Source: Neonectria sp. B-13 (Eukaryota; Ascomycota; Sordariomycetes; Hypocreales; Nectriaceae). From it: a stretch of 64,000 nt of DNA. A program made the position numbers and the translations under genes. Positions 1-14,822 of this stretch are shown in pieces. The notes under the pieces are model-generated. The model was not told where the DNA came from. It saw only the letters and a list, made by a program, of their open reading frames with translations, and searched no databases. The first letter of the stretch is position 1. Each line of letters opens with the position of its first letter. Location: positions 5,087,296-5,151,295 of the forward strand of contig NOKP01000001.1 in the NCBI GenBank assembly GCA_002682825.1, read 5' to 3'.

Positions 1-3000
1 AAGATGGCCCGCGAGTGAGCCCGAGGTACGGACACGTCTATCTTCGCTCTGATCAGGAATACTGGGTTGAGTGAGTGTGACATCCATCAGTCCTAGCACC
101 CGCAGGTTCATTAGACGACTGAAGTCGGTGTACTCCTCTCGGTTGACAGCACCCGGTCCACTGGCTACGGCCGTCTGCTTGATCTCCAGGCGCTTGTTTC
201 CAGAAAGATTCAGATACCGTAGATTAGGGTTGAGGTTCCAATTCCAGTCGTAGGGCACGTTGGAGATGTTGTACTTGAGAAAATTGCTTCCGCAATCCAG
301 TACTGCAAGGTTCTTTGCCCTCGAGATGTCTGCCGGCAAATTGGTGAACCTGTTGCCGTTGATGTATAAAGCCTGAAGAAGGCTAGACTCTTCCAGATCG
401 TCGGCCGGCAACGATGTCAGGGCGTTACCTGAAAGGTAGAGTTCGACGAGCTGTGGCCAGTTCTTAATCGATCGCTGTGGCATGTCGCTGATCTCATCGT
501 TGTATGACAAGTTAATGACTCGGAGTTCTGAGAGAAGCGTGATCTGATCGAACACGTCATCGTCAAGACGGTTGTCGGCCAAGTATAAGTTTCGCAGAGA
601 TCCAGCAAAGGTGTTGGTCATCCTGGATGAAAGGCCAGAATCCTTCCTCGCGGTTGCTGACGCCGTAGTCGATCTCGACACGACCGACGTTTTCCGGCCA
701 CCTTTTCCATAGACAGATACCACGGAACTCTTTCGATCACTGAGGGGAGATGGGCCAACGCTCAAGAGTGTAGTCGAGTTTTGGCTAGGCCGCCGTTCAT
801 CAGAGAGCTCTTCTACGCTTGCAGTCGCTGACAGTGTCCCCAAAGGCGCAGCGGCTCTACCATTCGACACTGGTGGGGGCTGTGACTCCTCCCCAGGTAC
901 TCGGGGTGCTCTCGAGGCCGGCTTCGGGAAGTGCTCAAGAACGTTGGAAGAGGCGTTGAAGATTTCTAGCTTATTAGCCCACCAGAGTTCCATGGGCAAC
1001 TTCGATATGTTGTTCCCTCGGACATTGAGCACTCGCAGCTCCGACAAACATCCGATTTGGGGAGGGAGTTCGCCCACAGAGTTGTTTGCTATGCTGAAAT
1101 GCTCCAATCTGCTTAGAGTGCCGAGTTCCTGGGGAAGGGATACGAAGTAGTTCTTGTCCAGGATGAGATGTTCCAGGTTCATCATGTTGGCAAAAGACGA
1201 GTCGATGCTAGCCAGCTGCGCATTGGAGAGGTTCAGCGTCTTCAGTGTTGGTACAGGTTCCACAATCTCGAATTTGTTGAGGGGGTTCGAGTTCAATTTC
1301 AATTGGCGAATCGTCTCGAACTGTCCCACAAAGGCAGAGATGCAGTTGTGATCAGCGGAAAGAATTTCCAGCTTGGGTAGCTCCGAAATGATGTCGATCT
1401 TCGTTATGCCATTGTACTTGATGTCGAGTTCGCGCAAACTGATGAGTTGTCCAAATGTCGGTGGTACACTATGCGTGAGCCTATTATTGGTAATTAGAAG
1501 CCTCTCCAGGTTCTTCAGGTTGCCAATCTCGTTGGGAAGGCTAGCAATGCCGTTGAAACTGAGGTCCAGGTCAACGAGACTATCCAGTTCGCACAAGAAC
1601 GAAGGAAATTTGTCGAGGAAGTTGGAAGATATGTTCAGAGTTCGCAGAGACTTGTACGCTCCAAAGTCTGGTGGGAGGTGTTTGAGTCGGTTGTTCGCGA
1701 GGTTCAGTTTCAACATTCCAAGCAAAGTGTTGAGTTCAGCATGCTCCAGCTGCTCCAGACGATTGTTCGCAACATCTAGGAATGTCAACTTGCCTGCCCG
1801 GCTTAGACTCTGCGGCAACTTCCTTGCTTCGTTGTTGTTGAATTTGATATCTCGCAAGTTTTTGCAAGATTGGATGAAGTCGCGAGGGACGTCGAGGGAC
1901 AAGTTGCGGGAAAGGTTCAGAGATATGATCTCCGGGGCCTTGGAGTAAAGGGAAATGGGTATAGTGATGAGATTTCGCCCCGAGAGGTCGACGTAGTTGA
2001 GCTTTTGAGCACGAGCCAGGCCCATGTCGGTTGTTTTTGCATGAAAGTCGCTCTCCCGAGCAGACAAGAACATGAAACGACAGAGGTAGCTGTTGTCCTC
2101 TCGCCCGAGGTCCTCTATCCGGTCTTTTTCCTCGTATCCGACCTGTTGTAGGAGACGCTTTTGCATCAAGAGGGGTCGCTCGGGGGGCATAAGGACGCGA
2201 ATGAGATCATGCTTCTTCATGATGATATTGTAGTTCTCCAAGCCATCGACAACGTATGTCTTCTTAATAACCTGAGAAATGACGTCGGTGACACTGGAGT
2301 CCAGAGGCATCGAATGGGTGGAAAACGTCCCGTCTGAGCGGAAGATTCGGATACAGAATGATGCTATCTTCTCCTCTGGTCTGGGTGGGCTTCCAATCTC
2401 GTCGACATCGGGGGCGTCATACGTATTGTCCTCGGTGTTCCGCCTCACAGCCCAACTGTCCGGAGCATCCCAACGTCCCGTGGGGGCTACCGAAGAAATG
2501 GATTCGGCGCGTTCTAACTCAATATTGTTGACAAAACTGACATCCATTGGCGTGAGTTGCGGTGGCTTCGACAAAATGCCCTCCATATCGTTGAGGTTGG
2601 TATCGAGGTGATATACAGGATCATTGCGGTCCGTCGGACCAATTGAGTCCTCGACGAAGTCATGCGGTCGGAGGGGTCTGGGCTTCTTCGAGAATGGAAA
2701 CTTGTTGTTAAAGGTCGCACCACGCTGGGTACCTGGCCGAATTTCCGGGATATCTCCGTGGTCCTGTGCGAATGGTCCCGAGGTAGGGAACGCGGAGGGC
2801 GATAGGTCTGGGCGGTGGAAGTCCGGCTTCGAGGATTTAGGTTGAAGGGACTTCGTTGATTGGGGCAGGTCACGAAGTCGCGCAGTGTCGTCCTTGTCTT
2901 TATTATGGTGCCGTCGGAGACGGTTCAGAAGCCCTCGTTTCCCGTGATGGCCGGGCGACGTTTGCCCATCAATCTGACTTGACTTGGAGCTGAATGACGG

Positions 3001-4511
3001 ACCAGCGCTTCTATTACTCGGTGTCGGGCTCTGCCCTCTAGACTTCGTCGAGTAAACGCCTGGCGTCCCGGCTCCCCGGTCGCGCGACAGCGGGCCGCCG
3101 ATGGGTGTATCTTCCCTACTCATGGTCGGCCTCAGGGTTCGCGGATCGTCATTGCTCTTGTTGTGTCGATGATGATGGTCCCTGTGGACAAGGGAATGAG
3201 CAGATCTCGATGACGAAGACGTCTTGGGTGGGACTTGGGAGGATCCGTCCGGCATGTATCGATCTCGATCGGGTCCGGTCATGATGTCTCGAACGGGGGC
3301 TTCGCCATATCGTGCAATGTCCTATAGGCGGATGGTCAGCAGGGCAACTCCCCATCGCAAGGGGCAAATGAAGTGATTCAAGAGCAAAGGCAGGTGCAAG
3401 CTCTGCTGAAGGAAGGATGGAGGAAGTGATGACAGCGGGGCAGTGGGTAACGAACAGATAGCTGACGCACATTGTTATCTTGGTACAAAAACGGGACCAC
3501 TTCTGGAGCAGGGACCGGAGTTCGAGGCCGAGAAGATGACGGAGAGGCGTCTCGAGTGTGGTCTGTTGCGTTGGAGTAGTTACGATCCCGCTGGGTGGGG
3601 CGGCTGTGGCTGTAGGAGCGCTGTCGCTGGTCCTTGCCCATAAAGGAAGTGGGTAGGCTGCTCTCGGAGCTATCGCGACCAGGGAACTCCTCGCCAAAGA
3701 AGCCTTGAAGTTTCCGAAAACCGCCGCGCGTCATGCTGGTTTTAGAACCCTGACTGCTGGCTGTGAGGATACTGGCGGCGGACGGACGGCGGCCATCATT
3801 GAAGTAGGCGGCATCGGGGGAGTCTTGGGTCGCCGGCGTGGCGTTGGGGCGAGTATTGGCGGACGGATAGCCAGGGGAGAGCTGGGAGGCGAGGGACAGG
3901 TTGTCGCTAGAGTCGTTGTAGAAGCTGGTCGGCATGTTGGAGGATGGCGTCGAGGAGCCGTTGGGGGTCATCCACGGAGCGATCTGAGGATTGGAGCCGC
4001 CAGTAGGCGGGTTGTGCTGGATCTGGGGTACACGGGAAGTCTCAAGGACAGCGAGATCGCGACGGTAATTGGCGAGGTCGCTCATGCGACGGTCCTTTTG
4101 AGCGACATTGGGGCCGCCGCGAGTAGAGAGGGAAGGGGCAGTCGGGGAGACTTGATGGTCGTCCTTGGAGGACCTAAGGCAAGGGAGCGGTTAGATGAAG
4201 GGGAGATGGCGAGAGAGAGGGAGGCGGAGAGGTGGAGTGGCGGGCAAAGGCAGGAGAGGCGGAAAGGCAGCGGAGTAAGACATTGAAACTCACCAGGTAT
4301 TCATCAGAAGAGCATTGTCGTCGGCGCTGAGGCGGGCAGGAGGAGGGCGTCGGCGGGGTTTGGATGAAGGGTTGGTGTCGGCGGCGAGAGTTGCAGCGGG
4401 ACTGGGGACGGCGATGGGGGTGACAGGCTTCGCAGTGACGGCGGAGTGGGCACTGTCAGTGCTGGAGCTCGTGATAGAGCTGATACGATTGCCGGCCTCA
4501 TTCCTGGTCAT
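1..4511 (-). CDS. mac1: Adenylate cyclase, N-terminal two-thirds (cut by window edge)
   Basis: Makes cAMP from ATP downstream of Ras/G proteins at the membrane; the visible part holds the regulatory region only. Exons 4511-4294, 4173-3471 and 3321-1 give about 1,414 residues. Introns have GTGAGT and GTGCGT donors. Residues 1-600 are Ser/Pro-rich and disordered, with a segment FGEEFPGRDSS that I associate with fungal adenylate cyclases. A Ras-associating domain lies at about 625-727 (starts IASFCIRIFRSDGTF). Leucine-rich repeats start near 748 (LNYVDLSGRNLITIP) and continue to the edge, interrupted by a Ser-rich insert encoded at about 610-930. The PP2C-like and catalytic cyclase domains (about 800 more residues in the family) must lie left of the window. 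Equivalent genes are cr-1 in Neurospora and cyaA in Aspergillus. Confidence 0.93.
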
Positions 4512-4690
4512 GGTCGCCGGGGCGTCGATGGCGTCGATGGCAGGACCCTAGGCCATAAGGCAGAGAGTGTGGGCTAGGTGAGCATTCGCGAACAGTCGGT
4601 CGGGAGACGGGTGAGTCGCGGGCGGCTGGGGTTCACGTCATGTCTCGACGGAGACGGAGATGGAGGGGATGATGCTTGTGGCGGATCGCG

Positions 4691-4755
4691 GTCGTTGTCG
4701 TCGTCGTCGTTGTCGCTGTCGCTGTCGGACGTCGAATGTCGAATGTCGAATGTCG
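4691..4755. repeat. GTC-rich microsatellite and GTCGAAT heptamer tandem
   Basis: Short tandem units directly upstream of the adenylate cyclase start: GTCGTT/GTC triplet-type repeats, then GTCGAAT repeated 3.5 times at 4731-4755. It lies in the probable 5' leader of the minus-strand gene. Confidence 0.85.
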
Positions 4756-5100
4756 ATATCGCGATGTCACGTAGTGGATGCGGTGGGTAGGTTGGATTTG
4801 GATTTGAACTCGGACTCGGACTTTGGACTTTGGGCTTCGTCGATGGGAACTGAACGTTGGGGAAGGCGGCGCTTGCATTAGTTCGTTCGCCCAGCCTAGG
4901 ATGGAATTAATTGTCGACAGTGTGTCAGTGTCGCAGTGGTGATGCTGGTCTTTGGACGCTGGCGCTACGACGGGGCGATGAACTGGGGTGGTGGGAGCGA
5001 GGTTGGCGCTGGGCGGGCTGGTTGGCTGGGACGAGAGGTGCTACGCAGACGGAAGGTTAGGTTGCTCAAGCCTACTGAGTACCGTGTACGAAGTAGGCAG

Positions 5101-5119
5101 GTACCTACTAGGTAGGTAC
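5101..5119. repeat. Perfect 8-bp inverted repeat
   Basis: GTACCTAC and GTAGGTAC arms separated by TAG. It sits in the shared upstream region of adenylate cyclase and maltase. It could form a dimeric binding site or a small hairpin; no known motif is claimed. Confidence 0.7.
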
Positions 5120-8100
5120 TTAGCTGATCAGGGCATCGGGACGGGATATTCGGGCATAGGTGTCTTACGACGGGTCTTCGCCCAAGGTGCCAAGGCACCT
5201 GTTGCATGTGAATTCAGCAGAGCTGATACATAAACCCAGTCTCTAGACGTCTGGAAGGGCCCCTAGAGGTCTCGAATAGCCCCTTCCTGGCTTCTTGAAA
5301 GCGCATGTATCAAACCTTTCACGAGACCAGCCCGTCTCACCCACCCGTGCAGCAAAAGAGGCGCTCTGACAAGCTCTGGACCTCCTCCAGGGGTTGGACT
5401 CTCAGTGCGCTCCACCGCCCGACTTACCTTAGTAGCGAACGGGAGGCATGCCAGCGGGAAACACATATCCACGAAGTACACACACGTACAAGGACGCGTC
5501 CATCGTAATTAGGCCATCCACCTCCTACCAATGCCCAGCTTTCAGGGCTCCCGTTAGGCGGCCCACTCGCTAGCTCCCCACTGGGGCCACAGACTGGGAC
5601 GGTCACCTGGGGCCGCACTCGCTGGGGGTTCGTTGGGGGGTGTGCACGAGCCCGGGGAAGCAAGTGACCCCGACGGCAGGCACCGCCGGACAGTGGGTTC
5701 CACGATACGGGGCGATGTTCGTGCCCGTGTACCGCGATGCTAACGCGCCCTAGTAGCTCAGTTCCGCTCTACTACAGTGGAGTGGAGAGGTGGGATGGAA
5801 ACAACGAATATCGGAGGGAACCGTGTCTTGTTTGAGATGCAAGAATCCAGATGTGAGGCGCGTAATGATAAAGCAAGATGGCTGATAATAGACGGGGCAG
5901 GTACGTATACTCTTACGCACATGTATCTCCTACTACTGTACACGTTGCCCCCGTCTGGGCGGCCACCAAAGGCAAGATTCCTCAACACCTGAAGTACACG
6001 GTTCAGGTGTGCAAGTGTCCTCCATCCATCCAGCGTGGGTGGTAGGCGGGAAGGTAATTAGCAGCCTGCCGAGGACAGTTAGTTCCGTGGACCAGCTGCA
6101 GGGAAGCAGCCCTACAGAGACGAGACAGGACATCCGTGGGAGAAGTCTAAGATTCGGATAGCCACACATCCGCACCACGACGACACCACTTCTGGGGCCT
6201 CTAGGGCTTCGCAAATACGCGGTCCGCGGCCACCACCAGAGCCGACGGGTCCGATTGCCGCTCATCATCTTTCAATGTGGGAATCCCCCATCCATGCAAA
6301 CCAGGTTCGCCAGGCCTCTTCTGCGCCTCTTGGCCTCGTTCAAACTTCAAAGCGGATCAAGCCCATCAGCCAGCTAAGCCCTTTGCAGGCTGGCAACGGG
6401 CCACTAACGGGCACGGGAGAGATCTTGTTGCTTTTTCCCTCTCCGCCCGTGCCCTGGGTTGGAGCTTGCTGCGTATCCCGTCCGTACATCCTCGCTAGGA
6501 TGCAAGACTAACACGGTACTACGGAGAGGTACATTGTGTATTCGTACATAACCTAAGTACGAAGCACACACAGACAGGCTACTACAGCTGGGTAATTCTC
6601 CAGCCAGTCGACGGCATACGCGCGTTCGGCTCGGTTGTTTGAGGGAAATCTCTCTTCTGTCGGCTTACCGTGCGGGCGGGCCGAGGCGTGCATATCTGTC
6701 AGCCAGAAATTGCCCACGTCAACACCGCATTTTCACAATGCGGTCCTGTAGCTCTCCCCGCTGACCGACGGACGGTTTTCCTTTTTTCCCTTCTTTTTTC
6801 CCCCTCTCAGATGGCACCGTGGGTAAAAGCATGGCAGATGCAGTGGGGAGACGTGTAACCAAGGAACACAGACACTTCGCCAAACACGCAGTCGGCCCGC
6901 CGCCGCAGCGTCTTTCGGTCCCGAACCCCCCGAAACCCGCGCCCTGCTTGCCTGCTTCCCGCAGCCCCAGAGCCCTGGCGTGAAAAGGGCCGCAAGAACA
7001 GAACACCAGGGCTCAGTATGTATTCGTACTCATTTGGCAGGCCACGGAAACCGAGACCGAACCGGCTCAACTGCGCCTCAAGAAGTTACTTGCTCCAGCT
7101 TCCATGTCCTCGTGTCTGTATTGGTGGTACCCCGTGCCTGGCTCTGTGCGAGTCCCCTTGTCCTTCGCGTCCGCCTTGCCTACAAAGTTCCATCGTCCTG
7201 GCTGTCTGGTGTTGCACCGTCATGTTCCAAATGCGATCTGTGCGCGCTGCTTCACTCCCCAGACGGCAGATGGCAGAAGATGCTTGCACTGCGCACGCCC
7301 CGCCAGTATGGAGTGAAAATGAAATCCCCAGTTTGTTCTGCCTTTTAGTCCAGGCGGAGATGGTTAGTGCCCAAGAGTTGCGGCCTTGAATCCCAAGGTC
7401 TTGACGATGGAATTCAGTACAAGGGCTTCCAGTGCCGAGCACAACAGCAACCAGCTCATCTTCTACCTCTAAGTTATTCCTTCTGTTCTGGGGCTTTGTA
7501 TCGTCCTGTACGACGAAGTGGAAAGCGTAGTCAAAAGAAGCCTTGCGTTTTCAGGTCGCTGCTGTTTGTCTCACAAAGCAGCGAGACAAGCCAACCCATG
7601 TTCAACACCAGGCAGCCAAGACAGGGACAGCCTTGGTTTGGCTTTGACTGCTCTCGGCTAGGGTCCCTTTCCCAGGAGATCAAGGGTCGTGCACGCCTTG
7701 CTCAGAGTCGCTGTAGTAGCCACTGCCAACTTCGAAGTCTCTTATCAACGGGTATGAACAAGACGAACATGATGTATTTTATCGATCCACAAACATATAT
7801 CCGTACTTTTGTAGAGGGCAAGTCGATATCCGTCAGCATACGCCGACTGCCGACGCCTAGCAAGGGAGTAAATAGTAGCTGCTAACAAATCTCTACCACA
7901 CTTGCCTACTATTCGTAGTTAAGAGAGGGGCCGTTAGAGCGATCTACAAAAATCTCCGGGAAATACTCCGCGACGCCCTATTAATATCAGAAATGCCGCT
8001 GAGAACTATATCACAATGTCCCACTCCGTTGAGTTATTTCTCAAGATCGATTCGGCCGGACTCTCTGTAACGCAACCGCCTCCACCAGGAAACAAGCCAG

Positions 8101-8361
8101 GGGTCCAACAACCCCGCGAGCCCCGCCGATTGGACGTCACCTCGTCACCTCGTTGGTTGGTAACTTGAAAAGCGACTCGCTCTCTGTCTCGTCCGGTGAG
8201 TTAGTCTACTGCTCATCTTCAGATTTCCGTTTTCGGTCATCCGCGCATGAAGTATAACTGTGGTACTGACCTGACGGAAACAGAAGAGAAAAAGGGGGAA
8301 TAGAAATCAAAAGAGGCGCCTCGTTCATTGACTGTGAGTCCATCACTTCGTCCCACTTTAC

Positions 8362-10403
<2,042 letters not shown>

Positions 10404-10617
10404 ATAGAACGAAGCCAAAGGACTGTATCGTTCAGAGAATTAAAAAGGAAAAGTGGCATAGGAATTACTTTAACATTTGCCTTGCTGTAGGTAGCTAACT
10501 GTTGCTACATCGAGGGCTTCTCTCCTTGCCTTGAAACATACCATGCTCGTCTCTGCCGTTGGAACGAAACAGCCACATGCTAAACGCTACACCACCCCGT
10601 CATGTCACGACGGTCCT

Positions 10618-12309
10618 TTACATCTGCATACTTGTCATATCCTCATGTATCATCTCACCAAGTGCCTTGCTTTCCTCCATGATGCCCCGCGCTTCCGCAA
10701 GCGACACGTCCATGTCCTCCTGGATCAAGCGTACAGCCAACTCGGCCACCAGCACAGATTCGATGAAGGAGGCTGATCCACGGCCGGCAATCACACGGTC
10801 GCTCACAGCCTTCTCCTTGAGCAAGTCGCCGAACTCGCCGACGAGGTAGTCACACATGAGGTTGAAGCCCCGTGGACCGTAGTACCCAGGGTTCAGGTTG
10901 TCCTCCTTCTTGAGGCTCCGGGCCTTGCCCGTCTCGATCTTGTTGGCGAGGATTGAGCGGAAGTGCGACGGCTCGCCGCGGACCACTTTGAGAAGGTAGT
11001 CACGGTGATCCGCGAAACGGTTCTCGAGATCAGGCCATGGGATTTCTGCTGGATACTGCCTTTCACGCCATGTATCCAGGGCCGTTTGCTTCTTGTGCTT
11101 CTGACAGAACTTGGTCTGCATCCTCACGTTCAACCGTTTCCCGTTGGAGAATTCCTTCAGGAGAGCGTCTAGAACAGGGTCGCCACACCAAGGACATGAT
11201 GCCGTAGTCTCGCCGCCTTCTCCCTCGTCAAGATCCGTTGCCTCAATGACCGACTGAGACGCGGCTAGGCCTTCCAGGTCCGAAAGGTCCGAAAGATCTG
11301 AAAGGTCTGATAGTGAAGACAAAGGACTCTTTGGGGCTCCTGCATCGTTCTCTCTGCTCTCTTGGCTACAGGTTGGAAGATCTGGAAGATCCGCAGGTAT
11401 CATGAACTTTGGTTTGGGTTTCGGGGCCAGCAGTGGTGTGAAGATCTTACTGGGGTTTTTGCTTCTGGTGACCGTTGCCTTTTTTCGTACTACGGTCTTG
11501 CGAACGGGAGAATCGAGCGGATCCACCGAGTCTCCATCCTCAGCTTGACTCTGCTTGATGAACCGTGCGGGTGCACCCTTGGATGGTGACGATAGGAGAG
11601 GATCCGAAGGGACACGTAACTTGGCCTTTCCTGGCTTCTTCGGGCTGTCCAGAGAGTCTGGCACTCGTAGCTTGACGCCTCGGCTGGATTTCTCCGACTT
11701 GGCTGGTCTCGAGTTAGCAAGGGCATCAGAGTCGGGACATTGGAGCCTACAACCTTTCGTCGGCCGGGACTCTTGCGAGCTGCCAGACTTTCTCCCAGTA
11801 AATGTCGCCTTAATCATCCGTTTCTTGGTGAACCCGTGCTCATCCTTGAAGTGATCTGCTGAGCTCGAGATAGAGTTGGACTGGCTCGACTGCTTTGAAA
11901 CTGACTCCTCATCGTCGTCTAGTCTTCGTTTTTTGAGACTCCGGGTCGATGCATCTCTAGACTTTTGAGCCCCTGCATCCTTTGCTCGAGAGGAGCTCAC
12001 ATTCCTCGATCCCTTTTTGCGAGACTTGTCGACGGCCGTGGGACCGAAATTGGTGCGTTTAATAGAGGCTCGGGAGGCTCGTTCCTCCTCCGAATCCGAG
12101 GATGCACGTGGTGACTCGATAGGGCTGCTGTGCCGAGATGAGATTTTCCTACTAGCAATGGTAGGTTTCTCCTCATCTTCATCTCCGCTTGACAGAGGGG
12201 GAGCATCGACTGCTACTTCTTTCTCGAGCTTTCTCTCCTTGTTGTCTATCCTTTGCAGGAGCGGCCGCGGGCGTTGATTGCGACTCAGACCCACGAACCT
12301 AGAAGCCAT
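10618..12309 (-). CDS. RTC4: RTC4-domain protein (restriction of telomere capping 4-like)
   Basis: Single exon of 563 codons from ATG 12309 (the frame stays open upstream only to a GTG, so 12309 is the first ATG). Residues 1 to about 380 are basic, Ser-rich and disordered, with Lys/Arg-rich clusters suggesting nuclear location. A short SDLSDLSDLSDL tandem (about 11265-11310) ends this region. The C-terminal 190 residues match the RTC4 family: CPWCGDPV, the FCQKHKKQTALDTWRERQYP segment, WPDLENRF, and SFIESVLVAELAVRLIQEDM. In yeast RTC4 affects growth of telomere-capping mutants; molecular function is not established. It converges on the maltase with about 215 bp between stops. Confidence 0.85.
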   Translation of the reverse strand: MASRFVGLSRNQRPRPLLQRIDNKERKLEKEVAVDAPPLSSGDEDEEKPTIASRKISSRHSSPIESPRASSDSEEERASRASIKRTNFGPTAVDKSRKKGSRNVSSSRAKDAGAQKSRDASTRSLKKRRLDDDEESVSKQSSQSNSISSSADHFKDEHGFTKKRMIKATFTGRKSGSSQESRPTKGCRLQCPDSDALANSRPAKSEKSSRGVKLRVPDSLDSPKKPGKAKLRVPSDPLLSSPSKGAPARFIKQSQAEDGDSVDPLDSPVRKTVVRKKATVTRSKNPSKIFTPLLAPKPKPKFMIPADLPDLPTCSQESRENDAGAPKSPLSSLSDLSDLSDLSDLEGLAASQSVIEATDLDEGEGGETTASCPWCGDPVLDALLKEFSNGKRLNVRMQTKFCQKHKKQTALDTWRERQYPAEIPWPDLENRFADHRDYLLKVVRGEPSHFRSILANKIETGKARSLKKEDNLNPGYYGPRGFNLMCDYLVGEFGDLLKEKAVSDRVIAGRGSASFIESVLVAELAVRLIQEDMDVSLAEARGIMEESKALGEMIHEDMTSMQM

Positions 12310-12994
12310 TGCTCTCTTAGTGCCGTTGAGGCCTGAAGGAAACAAAGAAAGGCAGCCTCTGGTATATGTAGACCCCTGACGACTTGAACGCTCGTCCTGG
12401 GTACCCTGATTGACGGTTGGGAATGCAGTCACGCTGACCTCAGCCGCGCCGGATCAAATAAGGGAGCGACAGTCTGTTGTCTGTCACAGCAACCTGAAAG
12501 CCCAGTGTGTGCAGATGAAGCTGCTCATCCAAGGCGTCTTAAAAGAGAGTCTCCCGGCGTCAGCTGGCTTCCAGTCGGGCTGCTTCGGGATGGCACATGC
12601 GCGGCCGATGCGACGGTACGAAGTAGTTCTGAACTTCTCAAACGCGTCTGCCAAACGCGCCCGGCCTAGACAATTGGATCTCTGAAATCTGGCCCACAGG
12701 CGACAGGCGGCAGGCGGGTGGAGCCCCCCACTACCGTTCAGTGGATGGCTAAACGCCCCAAACCCAGCACTACCTACCTGCCGGGCGCCTGAAGCACTGA
12801 AGGCCACTGAAAGCCCCTGGGTCGGGCCATCCAGCTCCGGCATTCGCGACAACCTCCCGAAGCTTGCCCCGTCCGTCCTTCAACCTCCTCCTCCCGCTCT
12901 CGAGCTCCGATTTTGTTCGCCTACCGCTTGGGTAGACTGATTTCACTTCTTGCAGTCAAGGACACCCCACATAATTGCCTCCCAATAGCAGACG
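12310..12994. promoter_or_regulatory. Divergent promoter, RTC4 / dynamitin
   Basis: 685 bp between the two start codons. Nothing coding is supported. It contains CA/CT-rich leader sequence upstream of the dynamitin ATG. Confidence 0.5.
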
Positions 12995-14371
12995 ATGGCT
13001 CTCAACCGGAAGTACGCAGCGCTGCCGGACTTGGTGAGCTCCTTCGCATGGACATGGTGTTTGCCGCTCCTAACCACATCAAGGATTCCGCCCCCGACAT
13101 CTATGAAACCCCCGAGCTCACAGACGATAACTCCACGGTTCCTGTGAGACCACCGATCCTGTTCACGTCCCAGCACCTTCTCACAGAAGCTCCAGACCAA
13201 CGCAGCGCGCACCGCATCCGATGACGAATTCTACGACATCGAGGACGACAATGCTGGCATTTCGCGATCGCGCTTGCGAATAGACGAGGCTCGCTCTCGC
13301 TTCTTGCCAGCAAATGTGGACGCACATGGGGTCGATTTCTCGGATCGAGTTGATGGAAAGCGCAAGTCATACAAGGCATCGAGCCGTCGACAGCGCATCC
13401 TACAAGATGGAACCGAAGAGCTAGGCGACCTTTCCGATGACGATGACGACGAGAGCCTGGAGCGACGGATTGCCCGTCTCCAGCGCGAGGTGGCCCTTGC
13501 CAAAGACGAGTATGCGAAGCGAAAGGCTACCACGCCGGGAACAGACGGTGACGACGCTGCCACAAACGACGAGAGACTGGTTGCCCTCAGCCAAGTTCTC
13601 GATGATATCTCCAAGCCTGCTAGTGCACGGTATGCGCCTCAGCTGTCAAAGCCGCGACTGGAATCGAGCCAGGAAGAATCCTCCGAGCTGCCATTGGGGG
13701 AGAACGCCACGTACACCGTCACTTACGCACCAACATATGAACAAAGCCATGCCTTGGCCAAGGCGGCAGACTTCGACCGTCGGCTCCTAATGCTAGAGAA
13801 GGGGCTTGGAATCAGCTCTACGTTAATGCCGGAGGCCGACGCGAATGGGCTCCCACGAGCCATTCTTCCCACTATCGACTCCATGAACAAACAGATCTCA
13901 ACTCTTGCTCAAGCATCCACAGCTAATTTAGATGCCGTCAGTCGACGGGTGAGAACCCTGGCTGCCGAGCAGGAGAAGCTTAGTGATGCCCGGGAGAAGG
14001 CCAAATCTCTGCGAGAGGAACTTGGTCGAAATGCCCCTTCGTCCCCGTCGGAAGAGTCTGAGCAAGAGGCCAAGATCAATGCACTCTACGGCATTCTACC
14101 TACGATTGAGAACCTCACGCCTATCCTCCCCCCTTTGCTCGACCGACTGCGGTCATTGAGAGCAATCCACGCGGATGCTGCCACGGCTAGTGAGACCCTG
14201 AGCCGCATTGAGACTCAGCAGGCTGAGATGACGACGGAGCTCAGGCAGTGGAATGAGGGTCTCGAGAAGATAGAGGCGGCCATGAAGGCGAGTGGAGCTG
14301 CTGTTGAAAACAATAAGACAGTCATGGAGGGCTGGGTGAAGGAGTTGGAGGAGCGGATTTTGGACTTGTGA
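12995..14371 (+). CDS. Dynamitin, dynactin p50 subunit (dynactin subunit 2)
   Basis: Shoulder subunit of dynactin, linking the Arp1 filament to p150 for dynein-driven transport of nuclei and vesicles. Exons 12995-13033, 13084-13143 and 13187-14371; 427 residues. The N-terminus MALNRKYAALPDL followed by DSAPDIYETPEL is the family hallmark. An acidic stretch (LSDDDDDESLE) and long predicted coiled coils follow (about 145-180, 270-320, 350-420). Intron 1 ends CTAACCACATCAAG, with a good branch site but little pyrimidine. Intron 2 has two in-frame acceptors nine bases apart (AG at 13186 or 13195), so the protein may carry or lack Lys-Leu-Gln. Yeast counterpart is JNM1. Confidence 0.9.
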
Positions 14372-14822
14372 TGACGAAACATTGCACATATACCCTATTG
14401 AGAGCTTTCCTGGTATCTCCACGATGTCCATATGATGAAGAATGATTTGGAAATGCTCAATCCGCTATATCCAGTACTTGGTACTTGGTACTTGATTGCT
14501 TGACAGCACTGGGTTGAAAAGTCCAGGTCGCGCCACAGTGGCTGATGGATGACTAGGCACCAAAAACCGGAGAGTTCTGTTCCGGAATAATATTTTTCCC
14601 GGTGATCCGCCAACCACATGGAACTTCGGCTGCGGTGGTGGGGTAAGGGCTTCGGCACACGAAAACCCTGACCATCTCACCAAAAAGTTCAGTCCCAATC
14701 AAGCCTCACCCTCCAGTTCACGACCGCGACCACCGATAATCCACAACTTCTCAACAGTACGGCGACGCCCTCGATCCCCACGCGCGCTCCCTCCCAGCTC
14801 ACAGAATTTCCAGGTCGCAAAA
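14372..14822. promoter_or_regulatory. Intergenic, RPS28 upstream region
   Basis: 451 bp between tandem genes. It includes three perfect copies of GTACTTG (14474-14494) and, nearer the ribosomal gene, a C/A-rich leader with AAAACCCTGACC at about 14660. The latter resembles telomere-repeat-like boxes of ribosomal protein promoters, but this is not demonstrated. Confidence 0.45.
14474..14494. repeat. GTACTTG heptamer x3
   Basis: Three exact head-to-tail copies in the dynamitin-RPS28 intergenic region. Confidence 0.9.
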
